Assembly: GCA_964344765.1 (NCBI GenBank)
Contig: CAYFOM010000033.1
Span: forward strand, 1-54,180
Length of the DNA: 54,180 bases
Origin: JACNIZ01 sp964344765
GTDB lineage: Bacteria > Planctomycetota > UBA1135
Direction of reading: 5' to 3'
In this document: positions 46,076 through 54,130 of the stretch, one piece after another
Numbering within the stretch: position 1 is the stretch's first letter
How the letters are laid out: each line of letters starts with the position of its first letter
Notes under the pieces: model-generated
Told to the model about the DNA's origin: nothing
The model's input: only the letters and a program-made list of their open reading frames with translations
Database searches by the model: none
Position numbers and translations under genes: made by a program

Positions 46076-48271
46076 ATGGCCCTGAAGCTTCCCCAACATT
46101 CAGCCGTGAAGACCGCGTGCATGCGCCCCCTGGCGATCGCCGCGCTGATTGCATCGGCGGCAATGATCCCCTCCTGCGCCCAGCCCGGCATTTCGTCCGG
46201 CGGCATGGTTTACCCGGCGACGCCGAGTTCGGCGCAGCTCGACAACTACTTCGGCACCTACGTCGCCGACCCGTACCGCTGGCTCGAAGACCTCGACGGC
46301 GAGCAAACGCGCAATTGGATCGAAGCGCAGAACGATCTGACCTTCGATTACCTAGCCAAGATCAAAGAGCGGCCGGCGATTCGCGCGCGCTTGGAAGAGC
46401 TGTGGAACTACGAAAAGTTCGGCACGCCACAACTGGAAGGCGGCAAAACTTTCTTCACGCGGAACGACGGTTTGCAAAACCAGTCGGTGTTGTACGTGGT
46501 CGATTCGGCCGGCGCCGAACCGCGCGTTTTGCTCGACCCCAACACGCTGTCGGCCGACGGCACCGTGTCGCTGTCGAGTTGGAGCCCGAGTAAGGATGGG
46601 CGCTACTTGGCCTACGCCGTGTCCAAAGGCGGATCCGATTGGATGGAATGGCACGTGCGCGATATTGAAAGCGGAAATGACTTGGACGATCACCTGACTT
46701 GGACCAAGTTCACCGGTGCATCCTGGCATCCGGATAGTAGCGGTTTTTATTACACCCGCTTCCCCGAGCCGGAAGGCGATGCGTTGGAAGAGGTGAATGA
46801 GAACTCGGCGGTTTACTTCCACCGAGTCGGCACCGATCAATCCGCTGATTCGTTGGTGTACACCCGCCCGGAAAACCCGCGCTGGGGTTACGGCGCCGGC
46901 GTTTCCAATGATGGACGTTGGTTGATCGTGATCGGTTCGGAAGGCACTGCGCGCAAGAATCGCGTGTGGGCGCGACCGATTGGCAGTAACGGCAAGTTCA
47001 TTGACGTGTTCACCGATTTCGACGCGGCCTATAACGTTGTAGGTGTGCGTGAAAACGTGATGTACGTGCGCACCACGCGCGATGCGCCGAAGGGCAAAGC
47101 CATTGCCGTGGATTTGACTCCGAATGGTCCGCAGAACGAGCGCGTGCTGATTCCCGAAGGCGAAGATGTGCTGCAATCACTGTCTTACCTAAACCATTCG
47201 CTGGTCGCGCGCTGGTTGCACAACGCTCACAGCAAGGTCAGCGTGCATGGCTTGGACGGTAAGCAGAAGTACGAAATGAACTTGCCAACCGTCGGCACCA
47301 TCGGCGGCATTAGTGGCGAATGGGATTCGTCGGAGGCTTACTTCTCGTTCACCAGCTTCACCTTCCCGACGTCGATTTATAAGTTGGACTTGTCGACTGG
47401 CAACAGCACGGTTTACCGCCAGCCGGATGTCGACTTCAACCCGGAAGACTTCACCGCCGAGCAAGTTTGGTACACGTCGAAAGATGGCACCAAAGTGCCG
47501 ATGTTCGTCGTACGCGCCAACCGCGTGAAGAAGGATTTCACCAACCCAACGCTGCTTTACGGTTACGGCGGATTCAACATCTCGCTGACGCCGAGCTTCA
47601 GCCCGGCCAACTTGGTGTGGCTGGAAATGGGCGGCGTTTACGCGATGCCCAACCTGCGCGGAGGTGGTGAGTTTGGCGCCGAATGGCACAAAGCCGGCAC
47701 CATTCACGAAAAACAGAATGTGTTCGACGACTTCATGGCGGCCGCCGATTTCTTGTGCGACGAAGGTTGGACGCGCAATGACTTGCTGGCGATCCGCGGT
47801 GGTTCCAACGGCGGTTTGTTGGTGGGTGCATGCATCACCCAGCGCCCGGATATGTTCGCCGCCGCGCTACCCGCTGTGGGCGTGATGGACATGCTGCGCT
47901 ACCACAAGTTCACCATCGGTTGGGCGTGGGCAAGTGACTACGGAACCAGTGAAGACAAGGCGCAATTCGCAACGCTGCGTAAGTACTCGCCGGTGCACAA
48001 CACCCAGCCCGGCATGCACTACCCGCCGACGCTGATCACCACCGGCGACCACGATGACCGCGTGGTTCCGGCGCACTCGTACAAGTTCGCTGCGGCGATG
48101 CAACGCGCCCAAGGTGGCGAAGCGCCGATTTTGATTCGCATCGAAACGCGCGGTGGCCACGGTGGCGGCAAGCCGACCGGCATGATTTTGGATAGCTATG
48201 CCGACCAGTGGGCCTTCTTGGTCGAAAGCATGCAGTTCAAGCCTGACTCTTTCGGAGTGCCTGCCGAATAG
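46076..48271 (+). CDS. Prolyl oligopeptidase (S9A), lipoprotein
   Basis: The 731-residue serine peptidase cleaves short peptides after proline. An N-terminal signal ends in the lipobox-like IPSC, so it is probably a lipoprotein. It has a seven-bladed propeller (YRWLEDLDGEQTRNWIEAQN at its start) and a C-terminal hydrolase domain. The nucleophile Ser577 is in RGGSNGGL, the Asp region in TTGDHDDRVVP and His695 in RGGHGGGKP. Translation may begin at the ATG at 46076 or the one at 46121 that directly precedes the signal. It acts outside the cytoplasm, complementing the S46 peptidase in peptide use. Its 3' end overlaps the convergent gene at 48237 by 35 bases. Confidence 0.92.
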   Translation: MALKLPQHSAVKTACMRPLAIAALIASAAMIPSCAQPGISSGGMVYPATPSSAQLDNYFGTYVADPYRWLEDLDGEQTRNWIEAQNDLTFDYLAKIKERPAIRARLEELWNYEKFGTPQLEGGKTFFTRNDGLQNQSVLYVVDSAGAEPRVLLDPNTLSADGTVSLSSWSPSKDGRYLAYAVSKGGSDWMEWHVRDIESGNDLDDHLTWTKFTGASWHPDSSGFYYTRFPEPEGDALEEVNENSAVYFHRVGTDQSADSLVYTRPENPRWGYGAGVSNDGRWLIVIGSEGTARKNRVWARPIGSNGKFIDVFTDFDAAYNVVGVRENVMYVRTTRDAPKGKAIAVDLTPNGPQNERVLIPEGEDVLQSLSYLNHSLVARWLHNAHSKVSVHGLDGKQKYEMNLPTVGTIGGISGEWDSSEAYFSFTSFTFPTSIYKLDLSTGNSTVYRQPDVDFNPEDFTAEQVWYTSKDGTKVPMFVVRANRVKKDFTNPTLLYGYGGFNISLTPSFSPANLVWLEMGGVYAMPNLRGGGEFGAEWHKAGTIHEKQNVFDDFMAAADFLCDEGWTRNDLLAIRGGSNGGLLVGACITQRPDMFAAALPAVGVMDMLRYHKFTIGWAWASDYGTSEDKAQFATLRKYSPVHNTQPGMHYPPTLITTGDHDDRVVPAHSYKFAAAMQRAQGGEAPILIRIETRGGHGGGKPTGMILDSYADQWAFLVESMQFKPDSFGVPAE

Positions 48272-48746
48272 AGGCGCGCACCGACGCCGCTTCGGTCTCC
48301 AAGCCGACTTCCATTAGGGAGTCGGCTTCTTTTTTGAGCTCGGGGTACTGGCGCGACAGGTGGTAGAAGTCGTGATACGCCCACGCGCGAATGAACTTGT
48401 TGTCCATTTCCAGGCAACGGCGGATGAAAAGCTCAGCCATGCCGCGTGATTGCGGTGGGATCGGTAAGTGGCTGAGGCCTTGCAGCATCAGCAAATAGGA
48501 AGTCCAAATATCGGCGTTTTGAAAACTGGCGATCCAGCGTTCGATTTCCAACTCGTCGAGAAATCCGCCGTCGTCAAGATGGTTTTTGACCATCCACGCA
48601 CCGGCGATTTGTTGGTTTCCGGATTGGTAGCAAAGGTCGATGGCTTGGGTGAGGAAGTGTTCATCCTGGCAGCAGTCATCAAACATCTGCCGCAATACGC
48701 CGGCGCCTTTGCCGTCCCAACTTTGCGCTTGTTCTAGGAAGCTCAT
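48237..48746 (-). CDS. Helical repeat protein of unknown function
   Basis: I do not recognise this 169-residue protein. It appears all-helical with TPR/Sel1-like spacing of hydrophobic residues (DLCYQSGNQQIAGAWMVKNH, IERWIASFQNADIWTSYLLM, RRCLEMDNKFIRAWAYHDFY) and has no signal or membrane helix, so it is probably cytoplasmic. The ATG at 48746 is preferred over a TTG at 48764. It overlaps the prolyl oligopeptidase gene tail-to-tail by 35 bases and is divergent from the amino-acid permease gene. Confidence 0.55.
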   Translation of the reverse strand: MSFLEQAQSWDGKGAGVLRQMFDDCCQDEHFLTQAIDLCYQSGNQQIAGAWMVKNHLDDGGFLDELEIERWIASFQNADIWTSYLLMLQGLSHLPIPPQSRGMAELFIRRCLEMDNKFIRAWAYHDFYHLSRQYPELKKEADSLMEVGLETEAASVRASIRQALRKSQA

Positions 48747-48786
48747 CCTTGAGTTAGCATACAACGGCTACACTCGTTTCGTCAGG

Positions 48787-50175
48787 ATGCCTGAAGCCAC
48801 CACCCACCACCTCCGCCGCGATCTTGGCAGCATGCATGGCGTGGGCATTGTGATCGGCGCGATTATTGGGGTCGGAATTTTTATTACGCCGTCGAACGTG
48901 GCGACGATTGCCGGCAGTCCGGAGCAGGCGCTGCTGATGTGGTTGATCGGCGGTTTGCTGGCGCTAACCGGGTCGTTGTGCATGGCGGAGATCGGCGCGC
49001 GTTTTCCGGTGAGCGGCGGCGAGATTGTTGCGCTGAAGGAATTGCTTGGACCGCTGCCGGCGTTTTTATTCGGTTGGTCACTGCTGACCGCGATCAATAC
49101 AGGTGCGCTGGTGATCATCAGTTTGTTCGCGGCGCAAAATTTGGGCGTGGCGTTGGGATATGAATGGGATCAAACCCAAGTCACAATCGCCGCATCGGCT
49201 GCAATTGCCGGACTGGCGGTACTCAATCTACTCGGCGTTAAAAACTCAGCGTGGATGCAAACGTCAACGTCGGCGGTGAAGTTGATCATCCTCGGTAGCT
49301 TGGCGTTGTTGGGTTTGTACGCGTTGTTCTTTTCACCGGATTCGACTTCCGCGTTAACGGAAAGTGCGCCCCCATCGCCAACCGATCCCACCGGGTCGCC
49401 AAACGCAGAATCAAACGGACACGGCGCCTCCTCATCCGCGCCGTGGATCGCCGGCCTTGCCGCCACCATCTTCAGCTACGGCGGCTACCACCAACTGACT
49501 TGGTTAGGCGGCGAAGTCAAAGACCCGCAACGCACACTTCCACGTGCAATCGTCGTCGGCATTTTGCTGGTGATCGGCGGCTACATGGCGGCAAACTGGG
49601 CGTACTTCTCGCTGCTGCCGTTCGAACAAGTCGCCACATCCCCCACCATCGCCGCCGACGCAATCGGCACCTTCTTCCCAATCGCCGGCACCACGATCAC
49701 AGCCACCGCGCTGTGCATTTCGGCATTCGGCATCGCCAACTCCCAAGTCCTCACCACCCCGCGCGTTTATTACGCCCTCGCCAAACAAGGACTCTTCCCC
49801 AAAGTCCTCGGCAACCTAGGCGGCGACGCCGACGTCCCCCGCCCGGCAATTTTGCTGCAAGCCACGCTTGCCATTCTGCTGCTGTGGATCGGAGGCGGCG
49901 AAGGCATGGACAAACTGGTCACCGGCGTCGTCTTCATCGACGTGACTTTTCACGTGCTCGCCGTCGGCGGCTTATTCCTAGCCCGCCGCAAGCTCGCCGA
50001 TTCCGCGTTCATGAGGCCAATGTGGCCACTCACGCCACTGGTCTTCATCATCGGCACAACCATCGCCATGCTCGCCACGTTTTGGAATCCCGAAGTCCGC
50101 CAAGCCAGCATCTTCGGAGTCGTGTGGATCGCCGTCGGCGTTGTGGTTTATCGATTCACACAAGCTCGGACATGA
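48787..50175 (+). CDS. APC-superfamily amino-acid permease
   Basis: The 462-residue protein has twelve or so membrane helices and the APC signature at its first helix, GIVIGAIIGVGIFITPSNVA, then GSLCMAEIGARFPVSGGEIV. The helix 6 region is ATIFSYGGYHQLTWLGGEVK. This pattern is close to LAT/SteT-type exchangers, with a long hydrophilic loop (PPSPTDPTGSPNAESNGHGA) between helices 5 and 6 that is unusual. It would import or exchange amino acids; with two extracytoplasmic peptidases in the window and tryptophan catabolism nearby, amino-acid feeding is a plausible theme. Substrate not assigned. Start ATG at 48787. Its 3' end overlaps the DUF4143 gene by 20 bases. Confidence 0.88.
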   Translation: MPEATTHHLRRDLGSMHGVGIVIGAIIGVGIFITPSNVATIAGSPEQALLMWLIGGLLALTGSLCMAEIGARFPVSGGEIVALKELLGPLPAFLFGWSLLTAINTGALVIISLFAAQNLGVALGYEWDQTQVTIAASAAIAGLAVLNLLGVKNSAWMQTSTSAVKLIILGSLALLGLYALFFSPDSTSALTESAPPSPTDPTGSPNAESNGHGASSSAPWIAGLAATIFSYGGYHQLTWLGGEVKDPQRTLPRAIVVGILLVIGGYMAANWAYFSLLPFEQVATSPTIAADAIGTFFPIAGTTITATALCISAFGIANSQVLTTPRVYYALAKQGLFPKVLGNLGGDADVPRPAILLQATLAILLLWIGGGEGMDKLVTGVVFIDVTFHVLAVGGLFLARRKLADSAFMRPMWPLTPLVFIIGTTIAMLATFWNPEVRQASIFGVVWIAVGVVVYRFTQART

Positions 50176-51331
50176 TGCTGTTCAACGACACGACTTGAGT
50201 GGCCTTCTCAATCGGGAAGTCATTATCGCCGCCGTAAATGACTAGCTTTCTAGTAGCCTGAACGTCGTCACATGCGATATGGAATCCCTTCCCTACCTTG
50301 GGTGCCAGACTACTCTTGATCTCAATTGCCCAAATCTCCGAATTTGGAAAAACCAAAAGCAAGTCAATCTCAGCACCAGTCGCCGTCCGGTAAAAGTACG
50401 ATTGAACATTACTTGGCAGCACCGAGTGAATATTTTCAATTACCCAGCCCTCCCAACTTTTACCCAAGGCGGGATGACCCATTAAACCCTCCATCGAGGT
50501 GATCCCCAATAGACCGTGTAGTATTCCACTATCGCGCACATAGTGCACCGGAGATTTCACCAACCGCTTTTTAACATTCGCATGCCACGGCTCCAAGCGG
50601 CGCACCAAGAGCAGGTCAACTAATAAATCGATGTAACGAGAAACGGTTTTTCCCTCAACCGCCAAGTTTCCACCTAGCTTGGAATGGTTCACGGTCGTTC
50701 CCTGCAAATGGGCAAGCATGGTCCACAAACGCCTCAGGCGAGTCGCAGGGATTTGAAAACCGAACTGCGGGATCTCTCGTTCGAGATAGGTCCGAATGAG
50801 TTGCTCAAGCCACTCAAATGCCTGGCCATCATCGTCGGCTAAAAAACTTTCGGGAAAACCACCGCGTAGCCAAAGGCGGTCCATACCTTCTCTTTTTTCC
50901 ACACCTGCTTCGAGGACGTTCAACCCGAAGAGCTCCAAGTAATGGATGCGACCAGCAAGACTCTCGGACGATTGCCGCAGTAGATCCATCGACGCGGAAC
51001 CGAGCAGCAAAAAATGCTCCCCCCTTCGCCCGTCCCTTCGGTTTTGATCGATTACCCCACGCATGACGGGAAAAAGCTCGGGAGCTCTCTGGATTTCATC
51101 CAGCACCACTAGCTTGTGGCGATGCCGCCGTAGGAATTGCAGTGGGTCAGCCAGGCGTGCCAAATCCTGCGGGCTTTCTAGGTCCAGGTAAATTGCATCT
51201 CGCTGATTCGCTACAACCTGGGCCAACGTGGTCTTGCCGACTTGGCGGCAACCGGTAAGAACGACGGCAGGCGTTCTGGGCAACGTGGCGTCCAGTTTTG
51301 CCTGCAAAAGGCGTGCGAGCAAAGGCTGCAT
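50156..51331 (-). CDS. AAA-type ATPase with DUF4143 domain
   Basis: The 391-residue protein has an N-terminal P-loop ATPase (Walker A GCRQVGKTT, Walker B LVVLDEIQR, sensor-like FLLLGSASMDLL) and a C-terminal DUF4143 domain. The latter ends in a nuclease-fold-like segment TATGAEIDLLLVFPNSEIWA followed by EIKSS. The E-x-D...E-x-K pattern matches restriction-endonuclease-type folds. Such two-domain ATPases are widespread accessory genes of unproven role. Codon use differs from the neighbours, as in the AlbA_2 gene at 20024. I chose the ATG at 51331, because a palindrome containing a perfect TATAAT lies just upstream. The ATG at 51358 would put that promoter inside the gene. Confidence 0.88.
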   Translation of the reverse strand: MQPLLARLLQAKLDATLPRTPAVVLTGCRQVGKTTLAQVVANQRDAIYLDLESPQDLARLADPLQFLRRHRHKLVVLDEIQRAPELFPVMRGVIDQNRRDGRRGEHFLLLGSASMDLLRQSSESLAGRIHYLELFGLNVLEAGVEKREGMDRLWLRGGFPESFLADDDGQAFEWLEQLIRTYLEREIPQFGFQIPATRLRRLWTMLAHLQGTTVNHSKLGGNLAVEGKTVSRYIDLLVDLLLVRRLEPWHANVKKRLVKSPVHYVRDSGILHGLLGITSMEGLMGHPALGKSWEGWVIENIHSVLPSNVQSYFYRTATGAEIDLLLVFPNSEIWAIEIKSSLAPKVGKGFHIACDDVQATRKLVIYGGDNDFPIEKATQVVSLNSIMSELV

Positions 51332-51333
51332 TA

Positions 51334-51350
51334 TGGGAATTATATTCCCA
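51334..51350 (-). promoter_or_regulatory. Palindrome with embedded TATAAT -10 ahead of the DUF4143 ATPase
   Basis: TGGGAAT-TAT-ATTCCCA is an inverted repeat with 7-bp arms. On the minus strand it reads TGGGAATATAATTCCCA, which contains a consensus -10 TATAAT (51339-51344) ending 7 bases before the ATG at 51331. A protein bound here would block transcription. Confidence 0.55.
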
Positions 51351-51380
51351 ATTTGCATGGTTGGGCCATTTTTTCCAGCC

Positions 51381-51396
51381 GGAATGCTTGTATTCC
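51381..51396. promoter_or_regulatory. GGAAT-N6-ATTCC inverted repeat in the gap before the DUF4143 gene
   Basis: Half-sites GGAAT and ATTCC with a 6-base spacer repeat the half-sites of the palindrome at 51334. It sits directly after the cytochrome stop codon and could be a second binding site or a weak terminator stem. Confidence 0.35.
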
Positions 51397-53709
51397 TTAG
51401 CCGATGATTTCGGCCAAGCCGTTCGTCAATTCGCAGCTGACGACATCCAGCGCTTGGAACCAAACCGAAACGCCGGTTGCGCCGCTTGGAATCGGCACCG
51501 AAAGCGTGGAGCTGCCCAAGCCGTTCGCGGGTTGAATGCCGATTACCTGAACCGGGTTGCTGAGGTCTACGGTCAGCAATCCGCACGAACCGGCGGGCAA
51601 GGTGGCCGGGCCGCCGCCGCTTAGGGAGTAGGCAAATCCGACTAATCCGCTAGGCGTTGCGTTGTCCACGGTCAGTTGCGCGGTGCCGCCGGCAACTAGG
51701 CCGGACACACTTAAAGTTGGACCGCTCGAGCCAGATCCAGTCCATTCGGCCGAAGCCATCACTTCCGGCGCGGCCATGCCGGTGTTGCGCCACGCGTCGT
51801 AAAGTTGTTGACCGCGATCCTGCAAGAACGCAACCGAGCCATCGTTCGCCAGCAGCAAGAACTGCACGTATTCCCAACTCGTGGGTTGGTACATCAGGTC
51901 GACGTCGGCGCGCACCGCACCGTTCGGCGGATTCAGCGCGACTTCGTCCCAATAACGGTAAATGCCCCCCGCGCCCGGACTGCCGTATTGCGCTTCGGGC
52001 ACCGGCAATGCGTTACGCGTTTTGGCATCGTCGTAACGGTAACCATAGGGAGGAGTGCGGTTGTCCTTCGAGATCGTGTTGTTGAGCACGAAGTGGAAGG
52101 TGTTGTAGTTAGTGCCGACAGCTTGGCCCGCCAAATCGCCCAACGTGTAATCCGGCTGACCGGTCATTCGGTCATAACTCAGCACTTTGTTCGGCGAATA
52201 GCCCATGCCCAGCAGTTGATTGGCCCACTCTTGGGTCATCGCCATGTGCGCCTCGTAGATTTTGGTGTTGGCGCCATTGAGATCCAAGATCGTGTCCACC
52301 GAAACCTGCTGACCATTCACGGTAACGCTCATCGCGCCGTATTCACCATCTTCACGCAGAAAGCCGCCGCCGGCGTCGTACCACTTGATGTTCAACCACA
52401 TGCGCCGACCTTCGGGATAACCCGACGGCAACTTATGCCCGGTCAAGTTGGTGACTTTGACAGTATCGCCAGTCACGCTCAACGTCGACGCTTGGCGCAA
52501 GTTTGCCTTAGCGCGAGCAATACCGCGGTTCATTGCCGCAATGGTGTCGCTGTCCAAACCACCGCCCGGGCTCACCAAGCCCTGGTTATCCAAATACTGA
52601 ATTGCTTGCGGCGCCCAGTAGTTGCCGCCGGTCAAATCGTGCAGCGGCAAATCCTTGCGGTTCGGCGACGGATCCTTACAACCGTGGCCGGTTACCGGCG
52701 GCAGGTGACAGCTTTGGCAAGTGAAGTACCGCGTATCGCCATCTTCATAATCACCGCCGTTGCCGGCAACCAGCGAAGCTTGGTAGGTCGACTCCAAGAC
52801 CCCAGCCTGCAAATCTTGCGGCAAGGTCAGGTAATCGGAAACGCGGAAGGTCGAAAGCGCACTACTCTTATGTTCGGAGAAAGTCCGCTCCATCATGCCG
52901 TACAAAAACGGCTCATTATTAAATGCCGCTTTGCCGGTGACCGAACCACCAAGCTGACCGCTGAATGTTCCAGGACTGAGCGGCTGCATCGCGCCATTGT
53001 TATGGGCGACGTCACCAGTGAGCGGGTTCGAAACATCGTGGCAAGTTCCACACGATTCCGGTTGGCGAATGAAATCGGCCTTGGCTGCTGGGTGCGGTGC
53101 GGTATGACTGAGGTACGGACCGTAACGAAGGTCCGGGAAGCCGCCGACCACGTACATGCCGCTGCCGTAATAACCGGTTGGCTTGGCACCGCCGCTGTGA
53201 GCTTCAAACGGCGGGTTTTGAACGCCGATGAATTCCGATTCATCGGGGTTGGTTTGCAAGTGGCAGAGATGGCAGGTGATGCCTTCGGCGTCTTCATCCT
53301 TCAGCGCCGAACCGTCGGTTGGTGTGGAGCGGTCGTCCAACCATCCAGCGGGGAAGTGACAACGAATGCACAAGTCGCCGGAGCCGTCGAAGTCTTGCTC
53401 GGCGATGGCGAGGCATGCCCAAAACAGCGGATCGCGTCCGGCGTGGGCCATCATGCTGCCTTGCCAATTGCGATAGGGTTCCACCGCTTGGTCGTAGTCG
53501 CCGTGGCAACCGCCGCAGTCATCGGGCTTGTTGAGTTGCACCACTTCGAGCGGCTGCGTGCCCGGTTGTTGAATGTCGGTGGGCACGTTGAGCGCTGGTA
53601 TGAACGGCAGCGCAGTGGCGAGGACTAAGCCCAGGCCGCTGTAGGCGAGCACGAGGAAGGATTTGAATAGGATTTTGGGGGAGCGGCGTTTGGAGGGGAG
53701 ATTTGCCAT
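51397..53709 (-). CDS. Secreted pentaheme cytochrome c-type protein
   Basis: The 770-residue protein has an N-terminal signal anchor (about residues 13-37) and five CXXCH heme-attachment motifs: CGGCH, CIRCH, CHLCH, CGTCH and CQSCH. The region resembles cytochrome c-554-like multiheme folds (GITCHLCHLQTNPDESEF, PESCGTCHDVSNPLTGD). About 250 residues without heme motifs follow, then a C-terminal beta module (ATPSGLVGFAYSLSGGGP and onward) shared with the sugar dehydrogenase at 615. It is probably a periplasmic or surface electron carrier; donor and acceptor are unknown. There are no assembly genes nearby. A TAATCT hexamer 5 bases before the ATG is a possible -10. Confidence 0.88.
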   Translation of the reverse strand: MANLPSKRRSPKILFKSFLVLAYSGLGLVLATALPFIPALNVPTDIQQPGTQPLEVVQLNKPDDCGGCHGDYDQAVEPYRNWQGSMMAHAGRDPLFWACLAIAEQDFDGSGDLCIRCHFPAGWLDDRSTPTDGSALKDEDAEGITCHLCHLQTNPDESEFIGVQNPPFEAHSGGAKPTGYYGSGMYVVGGFPDLRYGPYLSHTAPHPAAKADFIRQPESCGTCHDVSNPLTGDVAHNNGAMQPLSPGTFSGQLGGSVTGKAAFNNEPFLYGMMERTFSEHKSSALSTFRVSDYLTLPQDLQAGVLESTYQASLVAGNGGDYEDGDTRYFTCQSCHLPPVTGHGCKDPSPNRKDLPLHDLTGGNYWAPQAIQYLDNQGLVSPGGGLDSDTIAAMNRGIARAKANLRQASTLSVTGDTVKVTNLTGHKLPSGYPEGRRMWLNIKWYDAGGGFLREDGEYGAMSVTVNGQQVSVDTILDLNGANTKIYEAHMAMTQEWANQLLGMGYSPNKVLSYDRMTGQPDYTLGDLAGQAVGTNYNTFHFVLNNTISKDNRTPPYGYRYDDAKTRNALPVPEAQYGSPGAGGIYRYWDEVALNPPNGAVRADVDLMYQPTSWEYVQFLLLANDGSVAFLQDRGQQLYDAWRNTGMAAPEVMASAEWTGSGSSGPTLSVSGLVAGGTAQLTVDNATPSGLVGFAYSLSGGGPATLPAGSCGLLTVDLSNPVQVIGIQPANGLGSSTLSVPIPSGATGVSVWFQALDVVSCELTNGLAEIIG

Positions 53710-53857
53710 TTCCTAGATTAACTCGACACAAGTCTTTTTGAAAGAATGGCTTAAGTTTGAGTTTGGGGCGGAAATATAGATGGATTCGATTTATCGAAAA
53801 GTGGATGGGTCCATGGCTTCAACCGTGTGCGATGATCGGCTGTTCGTTCTTAAAGTC

Positions 53858-54130
53858 ATGCGCACACTGTTCCTCATTGCACTAGTTTTCTTGGCCGCAC
53901 CGATGGCGTCGGCTCAATCCCTCGCCGAGCAACTCGGCGAATCGCCGACGATGGAAGAGCTTCAGGCGTTGTACCAGAAGCATTACGACAAGTGGGTGGA
54001 AGACATTCAATCGCAGCAAGGGTTGGAGAGTCCGCATTGGCCGGAGTTCCCAGCGGTGAGCTTCTATCCGTTTTTTGCAAAGGCGGCGCGCGCCGGCGAG
54101 AAAGACGCGATGGATTGGGTGTTGATGTGA
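53858..54130 (+). CDS. Secreted protein, C-terminus cut by the terminal repeat
   Basis: The open frame encodes 90 residues from the ATG at 53858, starting with a clean signal peptide (RTLFLIALVFLAAPMASAQ). A mature region follows (LGESPTMEELQALYQKHYDK, later FAKAARAGEKDAMDWVLM) resembling the N-terminal part of planctomycete thioredoxin/TlpA-like or helical secreted proteins. The stop comes 4 bases into the right inverted-repeat arm, so the true gene almost certainly continues in sequence not present here. An in-frame ATG at 53780 adds 26 residues before the signal and is unlikely. Confidence 0.55.
   Translation: MRTLFLIALVFLAAPMASAQSLAEQLGESPTMEELQALYQKHYDKWVEDIQSQQGLESPHWPEFPAVSFYPFFAKAARAGEKDAMDWVLM

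Noticed and set aside
51805..53628. 607-residue open frame opposite the cytochrome gene
   Set aside because: No recognisable motif, and the opposite strand has heme motifs and a signal peptide.
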